Shown one piece after another: positions 33,051 to 43,742 of a DNA stretch of 64,000 nt. Origin of the DNA: Isoetes taiwanensis (lineage: Eukaryota > Streptophyta > Lycopodiopsida > Isoetales > Isoetaceae); assembly GCA_021234155.1 (NCBI GenBank), contig JAJEKV010000013.1:2821252-2885251 (forward strand), written 5' to 3'. Numbering within the stretch: the stretch's first letter is position 1; every line of letters begins with the position of its first letter. The notes under the pieces were generated by a model. That model did not search any database, was not told the origin of the DNA, and saw only the letters and a list, made by a program, of their open reading frames with translations. A program made the position numbers and the translations under genes.

Positions 33051-33667
33051 AAGTGAATAATACAAGCATGAGCCTTTCTCTATGGGGAGAAAGAAGTTTA
33101 AAGTTATGGAAAACCTGGCCTAAGAGGGTATAAGCCAGTGCCAATGTAGCACCAGGGTTGTGAGAGTGTGCATAGGAAGTTTCCCATTACGAAGGGTAAA
33201 TCCTTTTTGGAATTGTAAGAACCTAGGAATTAGGCTAAACTGATGCTTATGGTAGCTATGGTAAGATGGCTATGGCATTGAGGCTTTAATGGTTTGATGA
33301 GTTCTCTAGCTAATCAATGGGACAATTTGATTACATAGATAATTCAGAAGATATGGACTGTTCTACTTAATGTTGAGCTTGTTGTCGTTATATTGAAAGG
33401 AGGTAGCTTGATGTGTGTGGATTAGGTGTGACGACAATAACAAAAGTATTAAGTCTATGGGAACTAAAAGATATGGCTTGGCTATATAAATAAATAACTA
33501 AAGTTAAGGAAGAAAATTAAGGAATGCTAAATGGACATTGTTGATATATCTAATTAAGGGGATAATTGATACAGAAACGTGGGATACTTCTAAAGAGAGC
33601 CTTGAGAAGCTTATGGGAGATTCTGGACATAATTCTGGCATGGGATCCCTGTGGGTCTGATGAGATG
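33051..33667. other. Non-coding stretch
   Basis: No ORF of note and no known repeat. It separates LINE copy 3 from the SINE-like and antisense LINE pieces. Confidence 0.35.
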
Positions 33668-33738
33668 CATGAAGCATGTTCTAGTGGCTAGTCCATTGGG
33701 TTAGCAATTAAGAGATCTTGTGCTCAAATCTCTGGGGG
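33668..33738 (+). repeat. tRNA-like SINE head, candidate
   Basis: TAGTGGCTAGTCCATTGGGT with TAGCA resembles a tRNA D-arm/A box, and 25 nt on TGTGCTCAAATCTCTGGG resembles a B box. The layout matches the SINE-like repeat at 26.3 kb (AGTGGC... then CTCGAATCTCT). It abuts the tail of the antisense LINE fragment, so one may have inserted into the other. Confidence 0.3.
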
Positions 33739-33741
33739 TTT

Positions 33742-33966
33742 CAAAAAGAATAGAATAGATTGTTTATCGTCCACGGAGACCAATTGGCCTATGGGACCCA
33801 AACAAAAAAAGAGCAGCAAGCGTATTACTGTCAGCCGTATTCAATAACTCATGCAACGGCTGGCCAGTCACTAGTAACCGAAGATACCGCACTCGGATAT
33901 GGGCAAACGCTGGGCAGATTTGGAGGGCATGACATTCATCTTCAATGGCGCCCTGGTGACAACTAA
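33742..33966 (-). mobile_element. LINE family A, antisense 3' fragment (copy 4)
   Basis: Reading the minus strand, the fragment begins within the C-terminal tail coding part (GAIEDECHALQICPAF then HIRVRYLRLLVTGQPLHELL), skips most of the UTR and ends with the hairpin (AGGCC/GGTCT around AATT; 33769-33797 with outer GTCC/GGAC) and an AATCTATTCTATTC tail. It is 5'-truncated at about 33966. The internal deletion removed the invariant UTR block. Confidence 0.8.
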
Positions 33967-35330
33967 GTAGCAAATACAACATTTCTTATATTCGAGTATG
34001 TAGCAAACATAAATTGCTACAATACACATGTTACAGTCCAAGGGCAAGTTGCGCTTGCAGGCCTTGGGACCGGGAGTTTGCCTTGGAAGTGCCACCCAGT
34101 GGCCTAGGAACGTGTGATGCTCCCAGATCTATACAATGCTCCTATCGTATATAAATATGACTACATCATCCTGGTAAGGCCCACCGTCATACTCGGACCA
34201 CTTGGGATGGCCAAGTGTCCGGGCGAGGAACACGGAGGTGTCATTCGTCCCACGTCCTCTATGGGAAATCCTATACAGCGGAAGCATACATATACGTTAG
34301 CATACAACAATCATGTTATAATAATATACCACCACGAAGGGTGGCCCATCCATCATCCTCCACAAAGAGATAATACAACCATAATAATATGAGATAAACT
34401 CCATGACAAGGCACTACTCAGGCCCAGACCTCAAGGGGTCAACTGATGGCCATGGCCTCAAGATATCAACAGACGGAAGTATAACATGGCGTTGACTGGC
34501 ATAAGACAATGGCTAGGGTAGTCCACTCCATCCGCCCCTTCTGTGCACACTTTGCAGATAGGCTGAATCATGCTATGACGTGCTTGTAGCCCTCCGGAAA
34601 CGCAATCCCAAGGAATCACCCTACGGGACTACTCTGGGTTACATCTCCCCAGTCTGATGAGGCAGGTCAGAGAGGTGTCTCCTCCCCGAGCATGATGGAT
34701 CCCTGGGTGTACTAGAGAACATGCGCCCCTTCAGTGACCCCCGCATCCATACCCGACTTACTCCCCTAAATCTAAAGGCTGGCAGGTTCGAGTCCAGGAC
34801 GTCCATATAGGCACGTCTCCTGCGACCTAGGGGGTGTCAGACCCATACCCGGCCCACACACAGTGACCCGCTATAAGTCTAGCACACTATAGGAGTCCTG
34901 TAGCCGCGCTAGTAGGATCCCACCCCCGATTCACCATCATACTCGTTATTTGGTGCTGAACTACATCATAGCATCCTTAGCCAGGTTGGCTCTTGTGCAC
35001 ATGCCGCAGTTATTGGGTATTAAGGGGTCTAGCTAGAGACATCTCTATTGCTAAGAGGCTTTTAGGTCTCTACCCTTCCCTTAATTCCCAATACACGGAG
35101 GGAGCAGAAAGAAATAATATAACACCATCTAAGTATCCAGAACAACATACGAAAGAGAATTTAATCATTCCATCTGATCAAAGAAGTGTTAGCAGAAATA
35201 GAAGCTATCTAGGGACTAACTAGTCTCTTGGTTGGAGCCGTTGTCACGGAAGGCTTCCATAGTTGGGGTCTGTTGGCAAAGACTGGCGAAAACTGGATAA
35301 GGCTGGTAGCTGCTGCTCCTCCTCACTTCC
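33967..35330 (-). repeat. Probable distal part of an interrupted chromovirus 3' LTR
   Basis: No protein-coding potential is seen. Removing the 10.9-kb element that inserted at CTTCC joins this stretch to 46222-46527, which on the minus strand starts TGTGACATTCC directly after a G-rich polypurine tract, as an LTR should. The combined LTR would be about 1.7 kb, ending near TTGTCA at 33960-33966 beside the LINE fragment. No matching second LTR was identified, so this remains a model. It contains a perfect B-box-like GGTTCGAGTCC at about 34787. Confidence 0.4.
35326..35330. repeat. Target-site duplication CTTCC (left)
   Basis: The 5 bp before the first LTR are the same as the 5 bp after the second LTR (46217-46221). 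This confirms both ends of the 10.9-kb element and shows that it integrated as one unit. Confidence 0.9.
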
Positions 35331-37775
35331 TGTTAGGCTAAAACCTGGAATTTTAGTCTAACCTCAAGGAAGCTCAAACAAAATGGTTAGGACCTCCAGA
35401 TCACTTAGGGTGATCAATCCTGAACATATGAAGCGAGAAAAGTCATTTTGGGATACTGGTTTCTTCAAAATCACTAGAGTCCCTGAAACTGAAAAAACTG
35501 TCAGAGAAAAAATTGACCTTGCAGACACACCTTGTGAGATTTTTGAGATGTGATTGGTGGTATAGATGATCAACAAGCAGAGGAAGCTGATGGTGAAGAT
35601 TTGACTTGATTTGAATAGGGGAAGGTTGGGAAAATCTAGGTCAAAGTCGGGTCAAAAAGTTGGCCAGTGCCAAAACAGAGAGCCAAAATTTGCAGATGGA
35701 GTTTGATAAGGAATTTTGAGTTGGGATCTGTGCAGGCAGCTTCAAAATAGCCCCTATATCATGTGCATAGGGTTTTAATAGCAAAAAAAAGTTTTAGTTT
35801 CTCTGTAAGTAGCCGAGGCCTCAAGCAAAGAACAAACTCTGTGACAGTAATGGAAAAAAGCCTTTTATGTGTTTTTCCGAATGTGTAGGTTTCTAAGGTT
35901 TTTATGAAGATGAAATGCAACTATCTGAAAAGAATATAACTTGAAATAAATATTTTGGGTTTTGTTTTTTGTTTTTAGCTTCAAAAGCACAATGCAGGAT
36001 TAAAAGATGAATATACAATGGCGACAATAAATTTCCAGGCAAAGACTATGCATTATGGAACTGTAACACAAGAAATTTGATAGTGTCAGCGAGGCATTAC
36101 CAAATTCCAACATATAATAGTGTTTGAAAGCCAAATTCAGGTCTGTATGAGCATCTAGCGAATCTCAGAACCCCCAAGGAAGCCAAATGAAATGATTTTT
36201 GAGTTGTAGTTGAAGTGCCTCAATTGTCGAACAAGTCACACCGGGACAGATCTTCAATCCCGAACAGAGCAGAGCAAAATCCAAATGGAGCAGAGCAAGA
36301 TAATATCAGAATATCAAAAAGCGCCAAGATCACAGAGGTCTATCTCTGAGGGGACGTATTGATTTGATCTCATTTTCTTGGCTTAAGAACCGCTTTCCGG
36401 AAGCTAGCTTCGGTTGAGTGATTTGAGGCCCAAATTGAGCAATTTCTATCGAATCAAGTGCCACAAAGGATCCCCGGTTTCGAAAAGGTTTAGGAGCTAA
36501 TTTCGGCTTAAAATTGGCGGGCTTCAATCGGATCTAGGCAACTAATTGGCGGATTTAGCAGCTTCCCTTATTTTCTAGGGTTCGTCGAAAATTTTCAATT
36601 GTGATATATCCCACAGGCAAAGACTAGTCTGGAAGCTCTTGTATATAAGGAACAAAGTTGACCCCACTATTAACTTTGCGTGCCACGCAGAGGGGACAAC
36701 CAGCCCGTGTCTGGCCCCCACGCCCTGCTGCCACGTGGAAAAATTGGGGGGGTGACTTGGAACTATGCAGAAATAGATAGGGTAGATAGGCTAGAATAGG
36801 TTTTTTTTTTTTTTGGCACGCATCCCAAGAATCCAAATTTGAAGGTCTTCCCAAGGGTTTTTTTCGAATTTAAAAAGACCAAGTTAGCTCTTTTTTGCCA
36901 AGCTTTCCATCTAGAGGGTTTTTAGGTCAAACTGAAACATTTGAATTTTTGTCCCTTTTGACCCATGGTCAATGAATATTGCAACATAGGGATGGTGAAA
37001 AAGTCATGGGAAAAAGATGGGGAAAAGGTGTAAATAGGCTATACTAGGGTTTAGGTAGATGAGATGAGGATGAAAAAAGAGTTTTCTTGCCTTTGAAGTT
37101 TTTCAAGATCACTAAGGGACAATTCTCAAATGAAGGTGGGATCAATAAAAATAAGTAGTGGAATGAGGAGAAAAGGTCTCAAAAGTGGAAACAATGGTAA
37201 AGGGAAAATTTCGAAGGCTCTTGGGATATGGAAAGGGAAATGTAAGATGAATGGAATGAAATAGAGATGGGTACCTCAGAAAGCACTTGATCTTATCTCA
37301 AATTGTTTCTAAGGCTCAATTCATACCTCCTAGTGAAGATAGGTCTGCTCAAAGCCTAAGGTCTTCCAAACTTCTATAAGGGTCTTCCAAACTTCAAGGC
37401 TAGAACAAGAGCAAATTTCACTTCTAGGGTAGCATCCTCATGTGTGTGACTTCAACTACCAATGCAACTCAAGCAAGCTTCATAAGGTTGAGCTTTGGTA
37501 AAATGTCTTGTGCCTCCTTGATAAACTTGCTATAGCCTTTGCCTGGTCTTCAAATCAAAGGAAAATGTTAAACAAATGGGAATGTGTCTAGAAAAGTGTT
37601 TTACCTCAAGGAAAAGACTAGGCCATAATAGGAGATCCCCAATGTCTTCCAATCTTGGTCAAATGTCTTCCAAACTCTGATGGGATCACAATAGCCTGGA
37701 ACTTCTCCTTAAAGGAAAATGAAACAAAGGTTTTGATACATAGATGCTGGTCCATGTTGCCAAAAATGGGCAACA
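35331..37775 (-). repeat. 3' LTR of the Tat-like element (2445 bp)
   Basis: Starts TGTTAGGCTAAAACC and ends ATGGGCAACA on the plus strand. It is near-identical to 43767-46216 except for a cluster of differences at about 36352-36545. A TATATA box lies at about 36642-36648, with CTTATATACAAG on the minus strand as the possible promoter core. The short ORFs inside are present in both LTRs but are not supported as genes. Confidence 0.92.
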
Positions 37776-37785
37776 TCTCCTCAAA
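37776..37785 (-). other. Polypurine tract of the Tat-like element
   Basis: On the minus strand TTTGAGGAGA immediately precedes the 3' LTR start TGTTGCCC. This is where plus-strand DNA priming is expected. The tract is short compared with typical plant elements. Confidence 0.6.
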
Positions 37786-38367
37786 GGAAAGAATAGGCTG
37801 GTCCCCTCAGCCTAACAAATGTAAATTTAGACTGAGGATCTTCAAATGCTGGTGCAAGTGACAGAGTGATGTAGAATGATGAAAGAGAGTGGTAATGAGT
37901 ATGAGATGAACTCTGCTATGATGGAAATGTGGTGCAGAGCATTGTAGGGGATAAGGATAAAAGAATAGAAGGCTGAAATGGTCTGTAGGGCAACTTATAG
38001 GCAGATGGAAATGGAAGAGAAAAGAATGAACTTGCATATGACAGTAAATCAAAGTTAGCATGAGTGCTAAGCGAGATGTGGAAAATTATATATGGATAGC
38101 ACTCTAGAACTCCAATGGAGAGCAAGGTCTTATGAAGAATAAGCCAGTTTTGAAAGGCAGATGAAATGTTTTGACAAATGGCCCTGTCATGACAACATAG
38201 AACTCATTAATAGGTAATAACCAAAATCTTTATCCCTTGTGGCCACATTCCTGCAGCTAAACAGAAAACACAATATTAAGCCTCAAAGGAAATATGCTAA
38301 TCAAAAGAAATATTAAAACCTCAACTTTGAAATTATAAACTAACCTATTCTGAGCTAGAACAAATGC
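37786..38367 (-). other. 3' untranslated spacer of the Tat-like element
   Basis: About 580 bp separate the end of the integrase frame from the polypurine tract. Small frames are present, none recognisable. Confidence 0.5.
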
Positions 38368-39503
38368 TTATATAGAAGTGAAGAGGCTCAAGCAGGCATG
38401 CTGAGGCCAATATCTTTTAAGATGTTGAATATTAATGGGATTTGGCAACTCTAATCCTGTACCAAGATCTGCCAACCTATAAGATGAGCACCAAAGATCT
38501 CCTAAAACCTCGATAGGGGCCTTCCTGTGGATTTTCAAACTTTGAAAGCTTTCCTTCACCTGCAAAGATTCCACTTTAAAACTAATTCCATGGGTGCAAA
38601 CTTGTCTTGTAGTTTGTGAGCAGCTTTGAAAGTCGCTGCACTCTTAGCCTTCTTCAAAGAAGTTGTAATTCTCTTGCAATAAACCTTTCTTCATCTAATT
38701 TTAAGTAACGTCATACCTCGTGTTTCAAGGCTTGAGAGAAAACTCCAGCTCAAGCTTGAGTGCCATCCTTAAAGAAGGTATCTCTAACTCGACCGAATAG
38801 GCCTCTACTCCATATACTAAACCGAAAAGGGGAGGCATTAGTAGTCTGCTTTAGAAGTAATTCTATGAGCCCAAAGGGCATCATATAATTTCAAGTGCCA
38901 ATCCCTTTGGTTTTGGCAAACTGCTTTCTCGCAAAATACCCTTAAGCACTTTGTTAGTAGACTCAAATTTGGCCATTTCCTTGAGGATAATAGGTCGAGC
39001 TTTTTACATGCTTGATCTTGAGGCTTGAAACAAGGAAATTAATAACCTCATTAATAAAAGTAGAGCCTCTATCAGTCAAGATTTTAAAAGGAATGCCAAA
39101 CCTAGAGCAAATATTCTCGTGCAAAAATCTAGCAAAGAGAGTATGGGCATTTGCTTTCTTTAAAGGTGCCGCTCGACCACTTAGTGAACAGATCTGTAGC
39201 CACAACAATGTATTCATGTTGGGCTGAGGATGGGGATTGATAGGGCCAACATAGTCCAATCCCCAAACTTGAAATGGACCGGGGAGACAATTCCTCGTGA
39301 AGAGGAGCGGGATGCAAGATTCTCTTGCCAAAGATCTGGCATTGATGACAAGTCTTTATAATATCATAACAATCTTTAAATAAATGAGGCCAAAAGTAAC
39401 CAGACCTCAATATTTTCTTGGCAGTTGTGTCTGCTGCAAAATGACCACCACAAACACCTTTATGATTTTCGGCAAGTACCGGCGACTTCATCTTCATCAA
39501 CAC
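38368..39503 (-). pseudogene. Integrase of the Tat-like element, broken
   Basis: Integrase inserts the cDNA into the genome. The HHCC zinc-binding domain is at 39503-39360 (NHKGVCGGHFAADT ... CHQCQ). The core is in another frame, 39331-38963: VWGLDYVGPI (first Asp), KILTDRGSTF (second Asp) and YYPQGNGQI, whose following Glu lies just past a frame break. After several stops the C-terminal end appears at 38574-38368: APIEVLGDLWCSSYRLADLG and NPINIQHLKRYWP, the usual end of Tat-type pol. At least two frameshifts and a few stops inactivate it. Confidence 0.85.
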
Positions 39504-40432
39504 ATCTTAAGAGTACACCATCCCTATTTACCTTGCACAAAATGTCACCAACCAAGGAGTAAGTCAAACATTTTAACTTAAACTTGTAAGCTTGGCTTTT
39601 TGAGAATTCAGAAGGTATCTCTTGATACTGAAGGAACCTCCTAATAGGTTGTTGCCAACCTTGAGCTTGTATAGTTGACAAGTCCTGCTCATTTACAACA
39701 AGGTTAGTCATTTCTTCTTCTTGTACAACCTCCTCATGTTCAAAGTAGGCAGCAGGCAAGTATAAACTCGGATTGTTCAATACATGAATAACCTTTACCT
39801 TTAAATCATAAGATTGAAGCCTACAAGCCCACCTATGAAGCTTAGGTTTTTCTAATTTCTTACCATACAAAAAAGGCATGGGGTTCTGTTGCATATAGAT
39901 AGTGGCTTGGGATTTTTGTAAAAGATGTCCCCTGTCTCTCTATTAAAAAAAAATGAGAGCAGTAAACAATCCTTTCTATCTTAGCATACTTCTCTTCATC
40001 CCGAGACCATTGTTTGCTTGCAAAAGCAATAGGGTGCCTATTCTGCAAAATGGCAACTCAAAGCAGCCCTTCTAGTAATAGTTATATAAACTTTAAATGG
40101 TAATGAAAGGTCTGGAGTTTTAGAAGTGTAGAATGGCAAATAGCCTCTATGATCCGCAAAAAGCTTTTTCACACTCATCACCCAAACAACAGCCTAAATT
40201 TACTTTCTCTTTTACTAACTTGGCCTACTCTAGTCAATTTAGAGATAGGACTAATAAGGTGAGAGAAATTAGGCACATACACCCTTAAGAAAGAGGTCAT
40301 TCCCATAAATCCCTTGACTTCTTTAATTGTCCTGGGTGTTTGAAGCTTTTTTAAAGCTATGATCTTCTCTTTAGCTACTTGGAGGCCTTTAGCAGAAACC
40401 TCATGGCCTAAGAGCTGGCCTTTGGATGCCAA
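39460..40432 (-). pseudogene. RT connection and gypsy-type RNase H, degraded
   Basis: 40432-40178 reads LGHEVSAKGLQVAKEKIIAL and VKGFMGMTSFLRVYVPNFSH, the thumb/connection of Ty3 RT, in a frame shifted against the main ORF. The gypsy RNase H follows in pieces: PFKVYITIT where the catalytic Asp of the usual DAS motif is expected but absent, then RHPIAFASKQWSRDEEKYAK (40048-39960), then KLHRWACRLQSYDLKVK (39894 on), leading to the integrase. The domain carries frame breaks and appears to lack its first catalytic Asp. Confidence 0.7.
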
Positions 40433-40455
40433 AAAGATGCACTTTTGGGTTTAGG

Positions 40456-42033
40456 TTAACTCCGGTCACAATGCGACAATGTAAATATCCTTGTTAGCTC
40501 TGAAATATGATCACTTGTATCAGTACCTAAGCACAAATCATCAAGATAGACTCTGAATTGCTCAGGAGTCATGTTTACAAAGACAGTATCCATAGCTCTC
40601 TGAAATGTAGCAGGGGCATTCATTAAGCTAAAAGGCATTCTTTTCATTGCATAAGTTCCCCATGGAGTAATGAAGGATGTCTTTGGCTGATCTTCCTTTT
40701 TGATGCTAATCTGATTAAAACCAGAAAAACCATCCAAGAATGAGTACATAGACTTGCCAGCCACTGCATAAAGGATTTCTTCCAAAAAAGGCAAAGGGTA
40801 ACAATCTTTAATAGTAGCTTTATTTAGATCTCTATAATCCACACATATTCTTAGAGAACCATTCTTTTTTAGAACTGGAACAATACAAGAAACCCAAGAA
40901 GGATTCACAATGTCAACTATCAAACCTGACTCCTGCATTTTGAATAATTCCTGCTTGATAAGATCTAAAAGTGAGGAATTAATTCTTCTCAATCTCTGCA
41001 TGACAGGTTTAGTATCTTCACGAACTTTTATCTCAAACTCACAGATGCTCCTATCAACCCCTTTTAATTCTGAATATTCCCAAGCAAAAACATCCACCCA
41101 ATCTTCAAAATACTTAATCATTTTACCTTTGCAATCTTCATCATATAGATCTCCCATTTGCAAAGTCCTGGACATACCTCCCTTATGCACTTCAAGTTCT
41201 TTGTGTGATTCCTCTTGTGCTAGGTTGATGGTCAAAATAGGATGAAATTGAGAGAGTTCATCTTCATCTAGGACATCTTCCTCAATAGCTCCCTCAGAGA
41301 GATGCTCTAAGAGTGTTTTCCTGCACAAAGAATCAGCCTCAAAGTTTTTAGACCTTGGAATATGATAAATTTCCCAATGATCAAAAAAAGTTAGCAATTC
41401 TCGAGCTTGTGTGTTCAGATCCTCCATGTCTTGATGTTTTGTTTGGTATTCTCCCAAAATCTGTTTGCAAACAAGTTGTGAGTCTCCATAGATAACAATA
41501 TGGGAAATATTCATGAACCTTGCTTCCTGTAGGCCTGCAATGAGGGCCCTATACTCTGCTGCATTAGAAGAAATATTAGGATGAATTCTCCCTATCTTAG
41601 TCATCAGCTTAAGATCTGCACCCTTCAGAATAGCAGCAGAAGAAGCAATCCCTAATTTTTTAGACATACCTCCATCAAACCAAAGGTAGGCCTTGTTTTC
41701 TTTTGGATCAGGGAACTCTACATGAGCAAAGTTGATAACCGCATTCATATCAACATCTAGACCTAAACTGTAAACTCCTAGCTCTTCTTCCTGCAGTATA
41801 TCCACATCTATGAACCTAATATTAGCAGAGGGGTCAGTTTTGTTTACCAATTTAATGGAAGTTGCTCCATTTGAAATAGTACAAATGCCTTCAGACCATA
41901 CAGGCCTAGCATCCACTGTTTTCATCCACCTTCTTCCCAGTAATAAATCATAGATGTTAGCATGGTTAACATTCTCAAAATCAACTACCACAAATGTAGC
42001 TAAAACAATAATTCCTCCCAGATAATGACACAT
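40456..42033 (-). CDS. pol: Pol segment: protease tail - extra RNase H - reverse transcriptase (525 aa, uninterrupted)
   Basis: Residues 1-45 end a retroviral-type protease (IYDLLLGRRWMKTVDARP). Residues 114-240 are a full RNase H fold: AYLWFDGG (D120), NAAEYRALIAGL (E160), VIYGDSQLVCKQ (D184) and IPRSKNFEADSL (D234); all four catalytic acids are present. Residues 240-330 are an acidic linker (VDVFAWEYSELKGVD). RT runs from about 330: KPVMQRLRR, LRICVDYRDLNKAT, SFLDGFSGFNQI (motif A, D434), MNAPATFQRAMD, and the VYLDDL box (D498, D499). The usual Ty3 order is protease, RT, RNase H, integrase, and in the plant Tat elements I know of the added RNase H follows RT; here it precedes RT in one continuous frame. 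The frame is lost shortly after YLDD. Confidence 0.92.
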   Translation of the reverse strand: MCHYLGGIIVLATFVVVDFENVNHANIYDLLLGRRWMKTVDARPVWSEGICTISNGATSIKLVNKTDPSANIRFIDVDILQEEELGVYSLGLDVDMNAVINFAHVEFPDPKENKAYLWFDGGMSKKLGIASSAAILKGADLKLMTKIGRIHPNISSNAAEYRALIAGLQEARFMNISHIVIYGDSQLVCKQILGEYQTKHQDMEDLNTQARELLTFFDHWEIYHIPRSKNFEADSLCRKTLLEHLSEGAIEEDVLDEDELSQFHPILTINLAQEESHKELEVHKGGMSRTLQMGDLYDEDCKGKMIKYFEDWVDVFAWEYSELKGVDRSICEFEIKVREDTKPVMQRLRRINSSLLDLIKQELFKMQESGLIVDIVNPSWVSCIVPVLKKNGSLRICVDYRDLNKATIKDCYPLPFLEEILYAVAGKSMYSFLDGFSGFNQISIKKEDQPKTSFITPWGTYAMKRMPFSLMNAPATFQRAMDTVFVNMTPEQFRVYLDDLCLGTDTSDHISELTRIFTLSHCDRS

Positions 42034-42200
42034 TCCTTACCACTCCTTTTGGCACTACCTTAGCATTGGAAAAGGATTTTTAGAACAATAGAAGTATTGT
42101 CTTCAACTTTGAGATTCAAGTGTTTTCATAACATGATAAGGCATGACATTGAGAGAAGAACCTCCATCCAAAGAAGACCTTATCTAAATGGGAAGTACCT
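42034..42200 (-). pseudogene. Aspartic protease active-site region of the Tat-like element
   Basis: On the minus strand, 42180-42110 reads SSLDGGSSLNVMPYHVM, the protease active site with DGGS in place of the commoner DTG/DSG. A frame break follows before the 525-aa ORF that holds the rest of the protease. The protease would cut the Gag-Pol precursor. Confidence 0.7.
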
Positions 42201-42598
42201 ATAGTAGCACTACAAGTAAAAGCACGGATCTTTGGGGGTGTGCTCGGGTAAGGCTACAAAAATGTTATTGCAAGTCTCGCAGCAATTTCTTCAACATTTT
42301 GGGTATTCTTAATAAACTTTTCCCTCGTATGATGGTGCAATCCTTAATAGAGTTAGTAAGTCTCAAAAGAACCTTGGAGTTTTTCATAAGCAATTCAAAT
42401 TCATCAAGCTCGGAATCTTTCTGTTTATACCTTTGGAGCAGGGGGGAGGAGCTATATTTTGGGGATTTGGCTGAAATGTTACCTTAGGAGTCAGAATTGG
42501 TGGAACAGAACTTGCGAGGTACCGACCGAAGCCTAGCACGTGTTTGCACAACCATAACATCTTGTTCTTCTTGCTCTTACGCACAAGTCTCGATAAAA
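42201..42598 (-). other. Gag-pol linker of the Tat-like element
   Basis: The minus-strand frame 42605-42384 (LVLSRLVRKSKKNKMLWLCK ...) is basic and proline-rich without known domains. It connects the zinc knuckles to the protease. Confidence 0.4.
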
Positions 42599-43732
42599 CT
42601 AACATTTGACACTGTTTACCTTTTTCTTGCTTTGCAAGGTAATTCTTGACACCTTGCAGAATTTCTCCTCATGGCCTATCTCTTTACAAAAAGAACAAAC
42701 AGGACATTCTCTACCAAAATGGCCCCTTTTGTGGCATTTAGGACAAGACCTTGCAAAGCAATTTTCAGCCCTATGGTAGGGCTTACCACAGTTTGTGCAT
42801 TCAGGTATGGTAGAGCTAGAAGAAAGAGCATTATTACCATTTTTTAACTCCATAAGTTGTTTGGTAACTTCTAAAAGAGCTTCAGCAGATTTCATTTCTG
42901 AAACCTGAGGGTCTAACTCTTCAGCTTTTGGCTTCTTCTTTTCTTTCTGAACTGCATACACAGGGGCAGCATTAGTATAATGTAACTCCCCGCCAAAAGA
43001 TCATGATGGGGAGGGTAGAATGGATCTCGACTTCTTCATCGTGCAAATAGCTTAGCATTTCTACTAAATCTGGCCTTTACAAATGTCTTATGGATAGAAT
43101 CTAGCTCACCAAACTTTTGAAGTTTTAATAGCTTCCTATAGATCTTAGGTCTGGACATCAAACCTCTGATAAAGGAAGCAACTAGATGCAAAGTTGGGTG
43201 GGAAACATGATTCCTATTACATACCAGCAAATAAGAGTTAAATCTTTCCACATACTGTTTCACACTTTCACCAGATTTAATAGAAAAGGAATTGAGCTCA
43301 AAAACAAGATCCTGGGGTGAAGTAGTCTTACCAAACCTTGACAGAAATCTTTGTTCCAATTCATCCCACTTAGTACCTATTCAGTTCAAAATCCAACTAG
43401 GACCTGGCTTCATCACCTTTCATGCATTTGGTAAATTCAGCAAACCTGGTACCTCTCTTCTTTCCATGCTCCTCATAATATTCTTCAAAAGTCTTCAAGA
43501 AATGGTTAGCATTCATGGAAGAATCATAACAAGGGGGGGAAACAGGTACAGTAAGCTCAAAAAGATAAGGAGCTTGAGGAGGAATAGGCAGAGTGGAAAC
43601 ATTTGCAACATTTGTTGTGGATCTGGTAGCCACTTTCATGCTTACCCCCACCAAATCTGGTTGACCTGTCACCTCAGGTGGTTCAGCAGGCTCAGCAGAC
43701 TCAGCAAGTTTTCTTGGTGCCATGGAGTTCAA
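42599..43732 (-). pseudogene. gag: Gag polyprotein of the Tat-like element
   Basis: From the N-terminus: 43732-43397 (MAPRKLAESAEPAEPPEV ... NHFLKTFEEYYEEHG), then after a one-base shift 43359-43036 (EQRFLSRFGKTTSPQDLVFE, SVKQYVERFNSYLLV), the capsid core. Then 42961-42599 carries three consecutive CX2CX4HX4C zinc knuckles: CTNCGKPYHRAENC, CPKCHKRGHFGREC, CSFCKEIGHEEKFC. Three knuckles is more than the usual one or two in plant gypsy gags. The frame breaks in the capsid part make it non-functional as read. Confidence 0.85.
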
Positions 43733-43742
43733 CTTTCAGGTG

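Noticed and set aside
34784-34798. Perfect B-box GGTTCGAGTCC suggesting a tRNA gene or SINE
   Set aside because: No A box at a suitable distance and the arms around it do not pair as a tRNA T-stem should; most likely chance within LTR sequence.
36624-36854. 76-codon frame present in both LTRs (also 45066-45296)
   Set aside because: LTR copies are identical by descent, so preservation in both is expected and not evidence for coding.
40910-41245. 111-codon plus-strand ORF inside pol
   Set aside because: It is antisense to the continuous RNase H-RT frame.
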